Below, piece by piece: positions 1 through 5,671 of a stretch of 5,843 nt of DNA (positions are counted from its first letter, which is position 1; each line of letters opens with the position of its first letter). The position numbers and the translations under genes were made by a program. The notes beneath the pieces were generated by a model. It searched no databases and was not told where the DNA came from. It saw only the letters and a program-made list of their open reading frames with translations. Source of the stretch: Candidatus Methanogaster sp. UBA203 (GTDB taxonomy: Archaea; Halobacteriota; Methanosarcinia; Methanosarcinales; Methanogasteraceae). The DNA lies in assembly GCA_002503595.1 (NCBI GenBank), contig DASC01000212.1, positions 1 to 5,843 of the forward strand, given 5' to 3'.

Positions 1-812
1 CGGAACTGGACCCATGCCCCCAGGTCAGGGAGATCATCGAAAGAAACAGGAGTGCCGAGGGTATGCCGGTTCCTGCTGGTATCACCTTCAGCGTCACATC
101 CATCAACACATACCTCAGCTGCCCCAAAATGTATGAACTGCGTAACGTGCTGAATATGCCGACCCGGGCTATGGAAACCCCAACCGGAGCGATGAACCTC
201 GGGAGTTTTGTGCACCGTATTCTTGAGGAAGCTGTGAAATTGAAGGTCGGGAGCAGGGAACAGCTGGATGCGGTCTTCTCTGACCTTGCCAAAGAGGATG
301 AGTGGAAAGGCATCGATATCGAGAGGGTCAAACCAATGCTGGACGTCTTCTGGAAGCGTAACAGGGATCGCATCCGGTGCAACCTGATGGTGGAGCAGAA
401 GTTCACAGTGCCGCTCGGGGGTCATCTCTTCAAGGGGTTTATTGATCGGGTGGATCTGATCCCCGGGACTGATAACGAGGTGGAGATCATCGACTACAAG
501 ACCGGGGGTGAGCCGGGACCCGATGAGCGTTCGCGACAGCTCTTGTTGTATGCGCATGGGTTCAAACACCTGTATCCCGAATACACGGTGCGGCGGCTGA
601 GTCTGGAACTGCTGTCAAAGCAAAAACCGCGGGTGTATGAACTGGATGGTGCCGAGTATGTGAGTTCAGGGGTGGCACCGCTGGATACTGGTGTGCTGGC
701 GGAGATGGTGGATGTGGCGGAGAGCATTCTTCACGACTACCGGCACGGGTTCGAGAGGGTGGATGATGAGGGGCAGTGCAGGGACTGCGGGTATCGGTTG
801 TATTGTGGGTGA
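1..812 (+). CDS. RecB/Cas4-like PD-(D/E)XK nuclease module, 5'-truncated by window edge (possible helicase-nuclease C-terminus)
   Basis: The reading frame is open from base 3 to the TGA at 810-812. Counting from the internal ATG at 63 (249 residues), the RecB/AddB/Cas4 nuclease motifs appear in order: Cys20 in TYLSCPKMYEL, His51 in LGSFVHRILEEA, Asp128 in KGFIDRVD, Asp144 and Lys146 in EIIDYKTG, and Gln159/Tyr163 in RQLLLYA. Cys239, Cys242 and Cys248 near the C-terminus complete, with Cys20, the C...C-x2-C-x5-C pattern that holds a 4Fe-4S cluster in AddB- and Cas4-type nucleases. The full metal-dependent active site looks intact, so DNA cleavage is expected. In this family the module is often fused behind a UvrD-like helicase; the 20 codons preceding ATG 63 read as plausible protein and have no stop, so a fusion is my preferred reading. 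AGGAG at 48-52 lies 10 bases before ATG 63, so a stand-alone nuclease starting there remains possible. Likely role: DNA end processing or repair. It is separated from the hsd operon by 115 bases and is probably a different transcription unit. Confidence 0.8.
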   Translation, partial: ELDPCPQVREIIERNRSAEGMPVPAGITFSVTSINTYLSCPKMYELRNVLNMPTRAMETPTGAMNLGSFVHRILEEAVKLKVGSREQLDAVFSDLAKEDEWKGIDIERVKPMLDVFWKRNRDRIRCNLMVEQKFTVPLGGHLFKGFIDRVDLIPGTDNEVEIIDYKTGGEPGPDERSRQLLLYAHGFKHLYPEYTVRRLSLELLSKQKPRVYELDGAEYVSSGVAPLDTGVLAEMVDVAESILHDYRHGFERVDDEGQCRDCGYRLYCG

Positions 813-840
813 ATGCGCGAAAGGGTTTTTCCAGACCCCG

Positions 841-895
841 TGTATTTGCATCCTCAACCGTAGAAATTCTTTAATACAAAAATACCAGATATAAC
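841..895 (+). promoter_or_regulatory. Candidate promoter of the hsd operon
   Basis: This is the only A/T-rich non-coding stretch ahead of the hsd genes. It can be read two ways. As a bacterial promoter, TTGCAT (846-851) and TTTAAT (870-875) are separated by 18 bases. As an archaeal promoter, the TATA-like elements TTTAATA (870-876) or ATATAA (889-894) would place transcription starts near 895-900 or 915-920, the latter giving an almost leaderless hsdM message. No other gap of any size occurs downstream before the window ends, so a promoter serving the operon should lie here. The exact element is a guess. Confidence 0.35.
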
Positions 896-915
896 CTCAT
901 TAGGCGCCACTGAAT

Positions 916-922
916 GGGGTGA
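916..922 (+). promoter_or_regulatory. Ribosome binding site that decides the hsdM start
   Basis: GGGGTGA matches the GAGGTGA form of the Shine-Dalgarno sequence at six of seven bases and lies 5 bases before TTG 928. It overlaps the alternative GTG start at 919, which has no Shine-Dalgarno of its own. This favours TTG 928 for a leadered message; a leaderless archaeal message could still use GTG 919. Confidence 0.5.
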
Positions 923-927
923 CTTTA

Positions 928-3069
928 TTGGAACAAAACCAACTTAACTGGATTGCAGGATTTATCTGGAGTATCGCCGACGACGTGCTCCGCGATATTT
1001 ATGTCCGCGGGAAGTATCGTGATGTAATTCTGCCGATGACGGTCATCCGTCGGCTGGATGCGCTTTTGGAGCCGACTAAGGAAGACGTACTGAAGATGAA
1101 GAAGCAGTTAGATGCCGAAGGCATCGCTAACCAGGATGCTGCCCTCTGCCAGGAGTCTAAGCAGTCGTTCTACAACATCTCGCCATTTACGCTCCGGGAC
1201 CTGTTGGCACGGGGTAAACAGCAGCAGCTCAAGGCAGACTTTGAAGCCTACCTCGACGGCTTCTCTCCAAATGTGCAGGAGATCCTGGACAAGTTCGCGT
1301 TCCGTAACCAGATTCCCCGGCTGGTGGACGCAGACGTTCTTGGTTCACTGATCGAGAAGTTTCTAAACCCGGCAATCAACCTGAGTCCGAATCCAGTTTA
1401 TGATTCGGGTGGCAACGAGAGACTGCCCGCTCTTGACAACCACGCTATGGGCACGATCTTTGAAGAGCTGATTCGCCGCTTCAGCGAGGAGAACAACGTG
1501 GAGGCTGGAGACTATTTCACGCCTCGTGATGTTGTCCGGCTCATGGCTGATCTGATCCTTTTGCCCATTGCTGACGAGATCAAGTCCGGCACCTATCTGG
1601 TCTACGACGGTGCCTGTGGCACGGGCGGGATGCTGACTGTGGCAGAAGAGCGGCTCGCGGAACTGGCGAGGGAACATGGCAAAGACGCATCCATCCACCT
1701 TTATGGTCAGGATAGTCAGGCGGAAACTTATGCGATCTGCAAGGCTGACATGTTGCTCAAGGGCGAAGGCGAGGAAGCAGAGAATATTAAGTTTGGATCA
1801 ACTCTCTCCACCGATGCCTTTTCTGCTCAGGAATTCGATTTCATGCTCTCTAATCCGCCTTACGGCAAGAGCTGGAAGATCGATCTCGAGCGCATGGGCG
1901 GCAAGATGGACATCCTCGATCACCGCTTCGTCGTTGAGCATGACGGCGACCCTGAATTCAGCCTTATTACTCGCTCCAGCGATGGGCAGCTTATGTTTCT
2001 GGTGAACAAGCTCAGCAAGATGAAGCATAACACTCCGCTGGGCAGCCGCATTGCCGAGGTTCACAACGGATCGTCGCTCTTTACCGGTAATGCCGGGCAG
2101 GGTGAGAGCAACATCCGCCGCTGGATAATCGAGAACGACTGGCTCGAAGCAATCATCGCTCTACCTCTGAACATGTTCTATAACACCGGCATTGCGACCT
2201 ACATCTGGGTGCTCACCAACCGAAAGCCCGACCAGCGCAAGGACAAGGTTCAGCTCATCGACGCCACCGAGTGGTATAAGTCGCTTCGCAAGAACATGGG
2301 CAAGAAGAACTGCGAGCTTTCCGCAGAGCACATCGAGCGGATCTGGAAAACCTTCCGCGATTTCGAAGAGGATAAACACTCAAAAATCTTTCCGAACGCT
2401 GCCTTTGGCTACCACAAAATCACAGTCGAGCGACCGCTGCGCCTAAGGGTGGACCTGTCAGACGAAGCGAGACAACGCTTCCGCCGGGCATGTGAAGAAG
2501 CAAAAGACGAACCACTGGCAGATCTCGCTGACCGCATTGCAGAAAGGCTCGGTTCCGGACAGCATACAAATTTCAATGCTCTGTTTACTCACATCGAAGC
2601 AGATGCAAGAGAACATGGCGTAAAACTCACCGCAAATAAGAAGAAGCTGCTGCAGACCATGCTTGCGTCAACGGACGAAAACGCCGAACCAGTCATCAAG
2701 AAAATCCACAAACAGGGCATTGCAGAAGCCGATCCGCTGCATGGTCTCTACGAGGTAGAGATTGACGGTAAGCCGCATGTACTGGAGTACGAATCGGCGG
2801 GCACAGATCTCAAGGATAACGAGCAAGTGCCGCTTTTAGAAGACGGCGGAATCGAGGCGTTCTTCCGTCGTGAAGTTCTGCCGCACGTACCGGATGCCTG
2901 GATCGATAACACAAAGACGAAGATCAGGTACGAGATCTCTTTTACTCGTTACTTCTACAAACCAGAAAAGCTCCGAACACGGGAGGAGATCACGGCTGAT
3001 ATCCGGGCGATGGAAGCCGAGTCGGAAGGGTTGCTGGAGAAAATTGTTGGAGAAGGCGATGAAGACTGA
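928..3069 (+). CDS. hsdM: Type I restriction-modification system DNA methyltransferase subunit HsdM
   Basis: N6-adenine DNA methyltransferase, the modification subunit of a type I RM enzyme, using S-adenosylmethionine to methylate adenine in the sequence chosen by HsdS. The N-terminus (LNWIAGFIWSIADDVLRD, then YRDVILPMTVIRRLDALL) is typical of the HsdM N-terminal helical domain. Motif I is DGACGTGG at residues 227-234 (family consensus DPACGTGG, with Gly for Pro here) and motif IV is NPPY at residues 309-312. Start taken as TTG 928, giving 713 residues beginning MEQNQLNWIAGF; GTG 919 would add three residues. The protein is about 180 residues longer than the 529-residue E. coli HsdM. The extra C-terminal part contains a block near residues 643-713 (EAFFRREVLPHVPDAW, YEISFTRYFYKPEKLR) ending in an acidic helix that I recognise from other long HsdM proteins and that may contact HsdS. 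Its last 11 bases overlap the next gene, so the two are translationally coupled. Confidence 0.96.
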   Translation: MEQNQLNWIAGFIWSIADDVLRDIYVRGKYRDVILPMTVIRRLDALLEPTKEDVLKMKKQLDAEGIANQDAALCQESKQSFYNISPFTLRDLLARGKQQQLKADFEAYLDGFSPNVQEILDKFAFRNQIPRLVDADVLGSLIEKFLNPAINLSPNPVYDSGGNERLPALDNHAMGTIFEELIRRFSEENNVEAGDYFTPRDVVRLMADLILLPIADEIKSGTYLVYDGACGTGGMLTVAEERLAELAREHGKDASIHLYGQDSQAETYAICKADMLLKGEGEEAENIKFGSTLSTDAFSAQEFDFMLSNPPYGKSWKIDLERMGGKMDILDHRFVVEHDGDPEFSLITRSSDGQLMFLVNKLSKMKHNTPLGSRIAEVHNGSSLFTGNAGQGESNIRRWIIENDWLEAIIALPLNMFYNTGIATYIWVLTNRKPDQRKDKVQLIDATEWYKSLRKNMGKKNCELSAEHIERIWKTFRDFEEDKHSKIFPNAAFGYHKITVERPLRLRVDLSDEARQRFRRACEEAKDEPLADLADRIAERLGSGQHTNFNALFTHIEADAREHGVKLTANKKKLLQTMLASTDENAEPVIKKIHKQGIAEADPLHGLYEVEIDGKPHVLEYESAGTDLKDNEQVPLLEDGGIEAFFRREVLPHVPDAWIDNTKTKIRYEISFTRYFYKPEKLRTREEITADIRAMEAESEGLLEKIVGEGDED
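3049..3052 (+). promoter_or_regulatory. Ribosome binding site for the rhuM-family gene
   Basis: GGAG inside the 3' end of hsdM, 6 bases before ATG 3059. It fixes the start of the downstream protein at 3059 rather than at any of the upstream in-frame codons, which lie within hsdM coding sequence and have no such site. Confidence 0.6.
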
Positions 3070-4108
3070 AGGCACCCATCCCGAACAGCCCGGCGGTGAG
3101 ATTATCCTCTACCAGACAGAGGACGGCAGGACACGGATTCAGGTGCGGATGGGGGATGAAACGGTCTGGTTGACCATCGCGCAGATGGCAGAACTGTTTC
3201 AGGTCGATAAGTCCGGCATATCCCGCCACCTGAAGAACGTGTATGACACAGGGGAACTGCTCCCGGAAGCAACTGTTGCAAAATTTGCAACAGTTCGAAT
3301 GGAAGGGGATCGGTCTGTTCAGCGGGAACTGGAATATTATAATCTCGATGCCATTATTTCTGTTGGTTATCGCGTCAACAGCATTCGCGGCACACAGTTT
3401 CGGATATGGGCTACACAGCGCTTGCGGGAGTATATCATCAAAGGGTTCACTCTGGACGATGAACGCCTCAAGGAAATCGGTGGGGGGAATTATTTTGATG
3501 AACTCCTCGCACGAATCCGCGATATTCGATCCTCGGAAAAGGTCTTCTGGCGCAAGGTGCTCGACATCTATGCCACAAGTATCGATTACGACTCGAAAAC
3601 CGATCTCTCACGCGAATTCTTTGCTGTTGTGCAGAACAAGATGCACTGGGCAGCGCACGGTCACACCGCCGCTGAAATCGTGGCATCTCGGGCAGACGCA
3701 TCAAAACCCAATATGGGTCTCACTTCATGGATCGGCGGCAAACCGTCCCGGACCGATGCCGAAGTCGCCAAGAATTACCTCAGCCACGAGGAACTGGACA
3801 CCCTCAATCGCATTGTCAGCATGTACCTCGAATTCGCCGAATTGCAGGCACTTAATCGTAAACCTATGTATATGCGCAACTGGATCACCAAGCTGGACGA
3901 TTTTCTGCGTTTGAGCGAACGGGATATTCTATCTCATGCCGGTTCCGTAAGTCATAAAGAATCAATTGAGAAAGTCCGCAAGGAATATGAAACGTTTCAT
4001 GCTCACCAAATTGAACAGCCTTCTCTCGTCGAAAAACATTTCCTCGAAGCGATAAAGGATGTAAAAGCCCTGGAATCAGAGAAAAAGAAGAGTGGGGAAA
4101 GTGAATGA
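3059..4108 (+). CDS. rhuM: RhuM-family protein (virulence protein RhuM-like) encoded inside the type I RM operon
   Basis: A 349-residue protein recognised as RhuM family, named after a gene in Salmonella pathogenicity island 3; its biochemical function is not established. Residues about 36-67 (VWLTIAQMAELFQVDKSGIS and following) look like a helix-turn-helix, suggesting DNA binding. Next come the family blocks ATVAKFATV (71-79), EYYNLDAIISVGYRVNS (92-108) and RGTQFRIWATQRLREY (110-125). The C-terminal half carries VQNKMHWAAHGHTAAEIV, SKPNMGLTSW, AKNYLSHEELDTLNRIVSMY and KPMYMRNWITKLDDFL, followed by a charged helical tail. All blocks are intact, with no frameshift. No signal peptide or membrane segment is visible, so it is cytoplasmic. 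ATG 3059 is chosen because of GGAG at 3049; the frame extends further upstream only inside hsdM. It overlaps hsdM by 11 bases and hsdS by 4 (ATGA), so it is made together with the RM subunits. An accessory or regulatory role in the RM system is inferred from position only. Confidence 0.9.
   Translation: MKTEGTHPEQPGGEIILYQTEDGRTRIQVRMGDETVWLTIAQMAELFQVDKSGISRHLKNVYDTGELLPEATVAKFATVRMEGDRSVQRELEYYNLDAIISVGYRVNSIRGTQFRIWATQRLREYIIKGFTLDDERLKEIGGGNYFDELLARIRDIRSSEKVFWRKVLDIYATSIDYDSKTDLSREFFAVVQNKMHWAAHGHTAAEIVASRADASKPNMGLTSWIGGKPSRTDAEVAKNYLSHEELDTLNRIVSMYLEFAELQALNRKPMYMRNWITKLDDFLRLSERDILSHAGSVSHKESIEKVRKEYETFHAHQIEQPSLVEKHFLEAIKDVKALESEKKKSGESE
3271..3295 (+). repeat. Perfect 12+1+12 palindrome inside the rhuM-family gene
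   Basis: The left arm AACTGTTGCAAA (3271-3282) is followed by one A (3283) and then by the exact reverse complement TTTGCAACAGTT (3284-3295). It encodes most of the repeated peptide ATV-AKF-ATV (residues 71-79). In DNA it has the symmetry of a dimeric repressor operator; in RNA only part of the arms could pair, because a hairpin needs a loop of at least three bases. Whether it is functional is unknown. Confidence 0.85.
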
Positions 4109-5502
4109 AACTGAAAACCTATCCTGAATACAAGGATTCCGGTGCGCCGTGGTTGGGGGAGGTTCCAGAGCATTGGGGGATTCGAAAAATCAAGTATCTT
4201 TTTTCGGAAAGGGTGCAAAAAGGATTTCCCGATGAACCGTTATTAGCTGCTACACAAACCAAAGGCGTAGTACAAAAAGATCATTATGAAAATAGAACTG
4301 TTTTAGCTCAGAAAGACCTTCATCTGTTAAAGTTGGTTAAGTTAGGAGATTTTGTAATAAGTTTACGATCATTTCAGGGTGGGATCGAATATGCATATCA
4401 CCAAGGAATGATAAGTCCGGCTTATACGGTCATGGTTCCAACTTCACCAATAATCTCAAATTATTTTAGACATCTGGCTAAATCGAGAACATTCATTGGA
4501 TTGCTTAAGACTTGCGTGACGGGTATGAGAGAAGGTCAAAATATAGACTATACACGTTTGCGGCGTTCATCAATTCCTTTGCCTTCAGAAGTCGAACAAA
4601 ATCAAATCGCTCGGTTTCTCGACCACAAAACCCACTTGATCGCCAACTTCATCTGCAACAAGGAGCGGCTGATCGAGCTTTTGCAGGAGCAGAAGCAAGC
4701 CATCATCAGCCACGCCGTCACCCGCAGCATCGATCCCGATGTCCGCCTCAAGCCCTCTGGCATCGACTGGCTGGGGGATGTGCCGGAGCATTGGGAGGTG
4801 AGGCGGCTGAAGTTTGTCTGTAAAGAGCCTCTCAAATATGGGGCTAATGAAGTCTCAGGTTATGTAGATGAAGGTGCACCAAGATTTGTGAGGATCACCG
4901 ACATCGATGAAGACGGAAACCTCCGGGACAACACTATTTGTACCATATCCAACGAAAATGCCGAAGGATTTCTTCTAACTGAAGGTGATATTCTATTTGC
5001 GCGAAGTGGGGCCACTGTTGGGAAAACATTTATTTACAAAAAAGACTGGGGAGCTGCAGCTTTTGCAGGTTATTTGATTCGAGCCAGAATTGATCCGCGT
5101 GTAGCTATAGCGGAATACATATACGCGTTCACCAGATCAGGTGTTTATTCAACGTGGAAAAATTCAATCTTCGTCCAAGCGACTATCCAAAATATCAGTG
5201 CAGAGAAATATTCATCTCTTTTTGTCCCAGTTCCCCCATTAACTGAACAAGCATGCATCGTCGAGTGGACTTCTGGAAAAAATTTTGAAATCGATTCCTC
5301 CATCGCCCACACCCGTCGCCAAATCGACCTCATCCGCGAGTACCGCACCCGCCTGATCGCGGACGTGGTGACCGGCAAGGTGGATGTGCGAGACATCCCG
5401 GTGGAAGATGTCCCGGAAGACGAAGCGTTGGAGGAGTTCGTCGAGTCACGAGAGATAGAAGAAGCGCTTGATATCGGGGAGATTCAAGATGCCAAACAAT
5501 AA
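4105..5502 (+). CDS. hsdS: Type I restriction-modification system specificity subunit HsdS
   Basis: The 465-residue DNA-recognition subunit, setting the bipartite target of the RM complex. It has the standard two-half plan: a lead-in YKDSGAPWLGEVPEHW, target recognition domain 1 (about residues 31-163), a conserved helical spacer (164-207, EQNQIARFLDHKTHLIANF... ending AIISHAVT), a second lead-in LKPSGIDWLGDVPEHW (from 215), target recognition domain 2 (about 237-380), and a second conserved helix (381-428) ending in the family signature RTRLIADVVTGKVDVRD. An unusually acidic tail of about 35 residues follows. Both recognition domains are present, so the target should be bipartite; its sequence cannot be read from the protein. 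The start is ATG 4105, overlapping the preceding stop (ATGA), with a weak GGGG at 4094-4097. Base composition alternates: about 37% GC in TRD1, 59% in the spacer, 42% in TRD2 and 60% in the last conserved part, which fits exchange of TRDs between hsdS alleles. Confidence 0.96.
   Translation: MKLKTYPEYKDSGAPWLGEVPEHWGIRKIKYLFSERVQKGFPDEPLLAATQTKGVVQKDHYENRTVLAQKDLHLLKLVKLGDFVISLRSFQGGIEYAYHQGMISPAYTVMVPTSPIISNYFRHLAKSRTFIGLLKTCVTGMREGQNIDYTRLRRSSIPLPSEVEQNQIARFLDHKTHLIANFICNKERLIELLQEQKQAIISHAVTRSIDPDVRLKPSGIDWLGDVPEHWEVRRLKFVCKEPLKYGANEVSGYVDEGAPRFVRITDIDEDGNLRDNTICTISNENAEGFLLTEGDILFARSGATVGKTFIYKKDWGAAAFAGYLIRARIDPRVAIAEYIYAFTRSGVYSTWKNSIFVQATIQNISAEKYSSLFVPVPPLTEQACIVEWTSGKNFEIDSSIAHTRRQIDLIREYRTRLIADVVTGKVDVRDIPVEDVPEDEALEEFVESREIEEALDIGEIQDAKQ
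4132..4194 (+). repeat. hsdS internal direct repeat, first copy
   Basis: Codes for the lead-in KDSGAPWLGEVPEHWGIRKIK before TRD1. The second copy lies 618 bases downstream (206 codons) at 4750-4812. Shared DNA includes TTGGGGGA-like and GAGCATTGGG stretches. Such half-repeats mark the edges of exchangeable TRD cassettes in type I specificity genes. Confidence 0.85.
4750..4812 (+). repeat. hsdS internal direct repeat, second copy
   Basis: Codes for KPSGIDWLGDVPEHWEVRRLK before TRD2, the counterpart of 4132-4194. It is more GC-rich than the first copy and sits right at the junction where composition falls into TRD2. Confidence 0.85.
5476..5481 (+). promoter_or_regulatory. Ribosome binding site for the small ORF
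   Basis: GGGGAG, 7 bases before ATG 5489 and still inside hsdS. It is one of the better Shine-Dalgarno sites in the window and is the main reason to treat the small ORF as translated. Confidence 0.55.
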
Positions 5503-5671
5503 CCAGCAACCGACAAAACCAGACTCTCCGGCGATTTGCCACCCAATGGGTGGTGAATTGCCCGAATCAAAAAGCTACACAGGGAGTAGCGAATTGCCAG
5601 TACCGGAAAAAGGTCGCCCAGCGGGTGGCGGTTTGCCAGCAAACGTCCACAGAACGGAGGGGGACGCATGA
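5489..5671 (+). CDS. Small unrecognised ORF bridging hsdS and hsdR (60 aa, hairpin-repeat-bearing)
   Basis: I do not recognise this 60-residue product. It begins MPNNNQQPTKPDSP and is rich in Pro, Gly, Gln and Glu, with a degenerate repeat GGELP / SSELP / GGGLP at roughly residues 21-25, 33-37 and 46-50. It contains no hydrophobic core, membrane segment or catalytic motif, so a folded enzyme is unlikely. In favour of translation: a good Shine-Dalgarno (5476-5481), a 14-base overlap with hsdS, an ATGA overlap with hsdR, and repeat spacings that are multiples of three. The peptide repeat simply mirrors the DNA hairpin array beneath it, so translation may matter mainly as a way to carry ribosomes through the array to the hsdR start. 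It could instead be a repeat-filled intergenic spacer that happens to be open. Confidence 0.5.
   Translation: MPNNNQQPTKPDSPAICHPMGGELPESKSYTGSSELPVPEKGRPAGGGLPANVHRTEGDA
5530..5562 (+). repeat. Hairpin repeat unit 1 (15-pair stem, AAT loop)
   Basis: The left arm GGCGATTTGCCACCC (5530-5544) pairs with GGGTGGTGAATTGCC (5548-5562) across the loop AAT. Twelve pairs are Watson-Crick and three are G-U in RNA. The innermost six, CCACCC/GGGTGG, are perfect. It is the strongest hairpin noticed in the window and lies within the small ORF between hsdS and hsdR. Confidence 0.85.
5569..5598 (+). repeat. Hairpin repeat unit 2 (short stem, AAAAAG lead, TTGCC tail)
   Basis: AAAAAG (5569-5574) leads into a five-base stem GCTAC (5574-5578) and GTAGC (5586-5590) with a seven-base loop, followed by GAATTGCC (5591-5598). 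It has the same AAAAAG-hairpin-TTGCC layout as unit 3 and the same TTGCC tail as unit 1, 36 bases after that of unit 1. Confidence 0.6.
5605..5637 (+). repeat. Hairpin repeat unit 3 (degenerate copy of unit 1)
   Basis: GTCGCCC (5613-5619) pairs with GGGTGGC (5623-5629) across AGC, with two G-U pairs, and the outer arms pair partly (AAA/TTT, GG/CC). It has the same 15-3-15 geometry as unit 1. The segment 5615-5638 matches 5540-5563 at 17 of 24 bases, exactly 75 bases (25 codons) apart. It ends 30 bases before the hsdR start codon. Confidence 0.7.
5656..5660 (+). promoter_or_regulatory. Ribosome binding site for hsdR
   Basis: GGAGG, continued by GGG, 7 bases before ATG 5668. It is a strong site that supports this start for HsdR and indicates that translation does not depend solely on coupling from the small ORF. 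Confidence 0.75.

Noticed and set aside
820..835. GGGTTTTTCC after the nuclease gene as a terminator
   Set aside because: The T tract is only five long and I find no convincing stem directly before it; an archaeal T-tract terminator is conceivable but not supportable.
903..908. GGCGCC six-base palindrome just before hsdM as an operator
   Set aside because: Too short to be distinguished from chance, and the surrounding bases do not extend the symmetry.
1363..2379. Several minus-strand open frames of 70-110 codons across hsdM
   Set aside because: They are antisense to a gene with clear methyltransferase motifs and show no recognisable product or start signal.
2870..3058. Upstream in-frame extension of the RhuM-family protein by 63 codons
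   Set aside because: The extension lies within hsdM and reads as shadow sequence; GGAG at 3049 and ATG 3059 give the start expected for the family.
3243..3914. A 223-codon + strand open frame overlapping the RhuM-family gene
   Set aside because: It lies entirely within the well-supported RhuM coding sequence in another frame, has no recognisable motif, and has a Ser/Arg/Cys-rich composition typical of an out-of-frame shadow.
5530..5637. The repeats as a CRISPR array
   Set aside because: The units are imperfect, only three in number, mostly made of hairpin arms and without unique spacers of uniform length; no cas genes are present.
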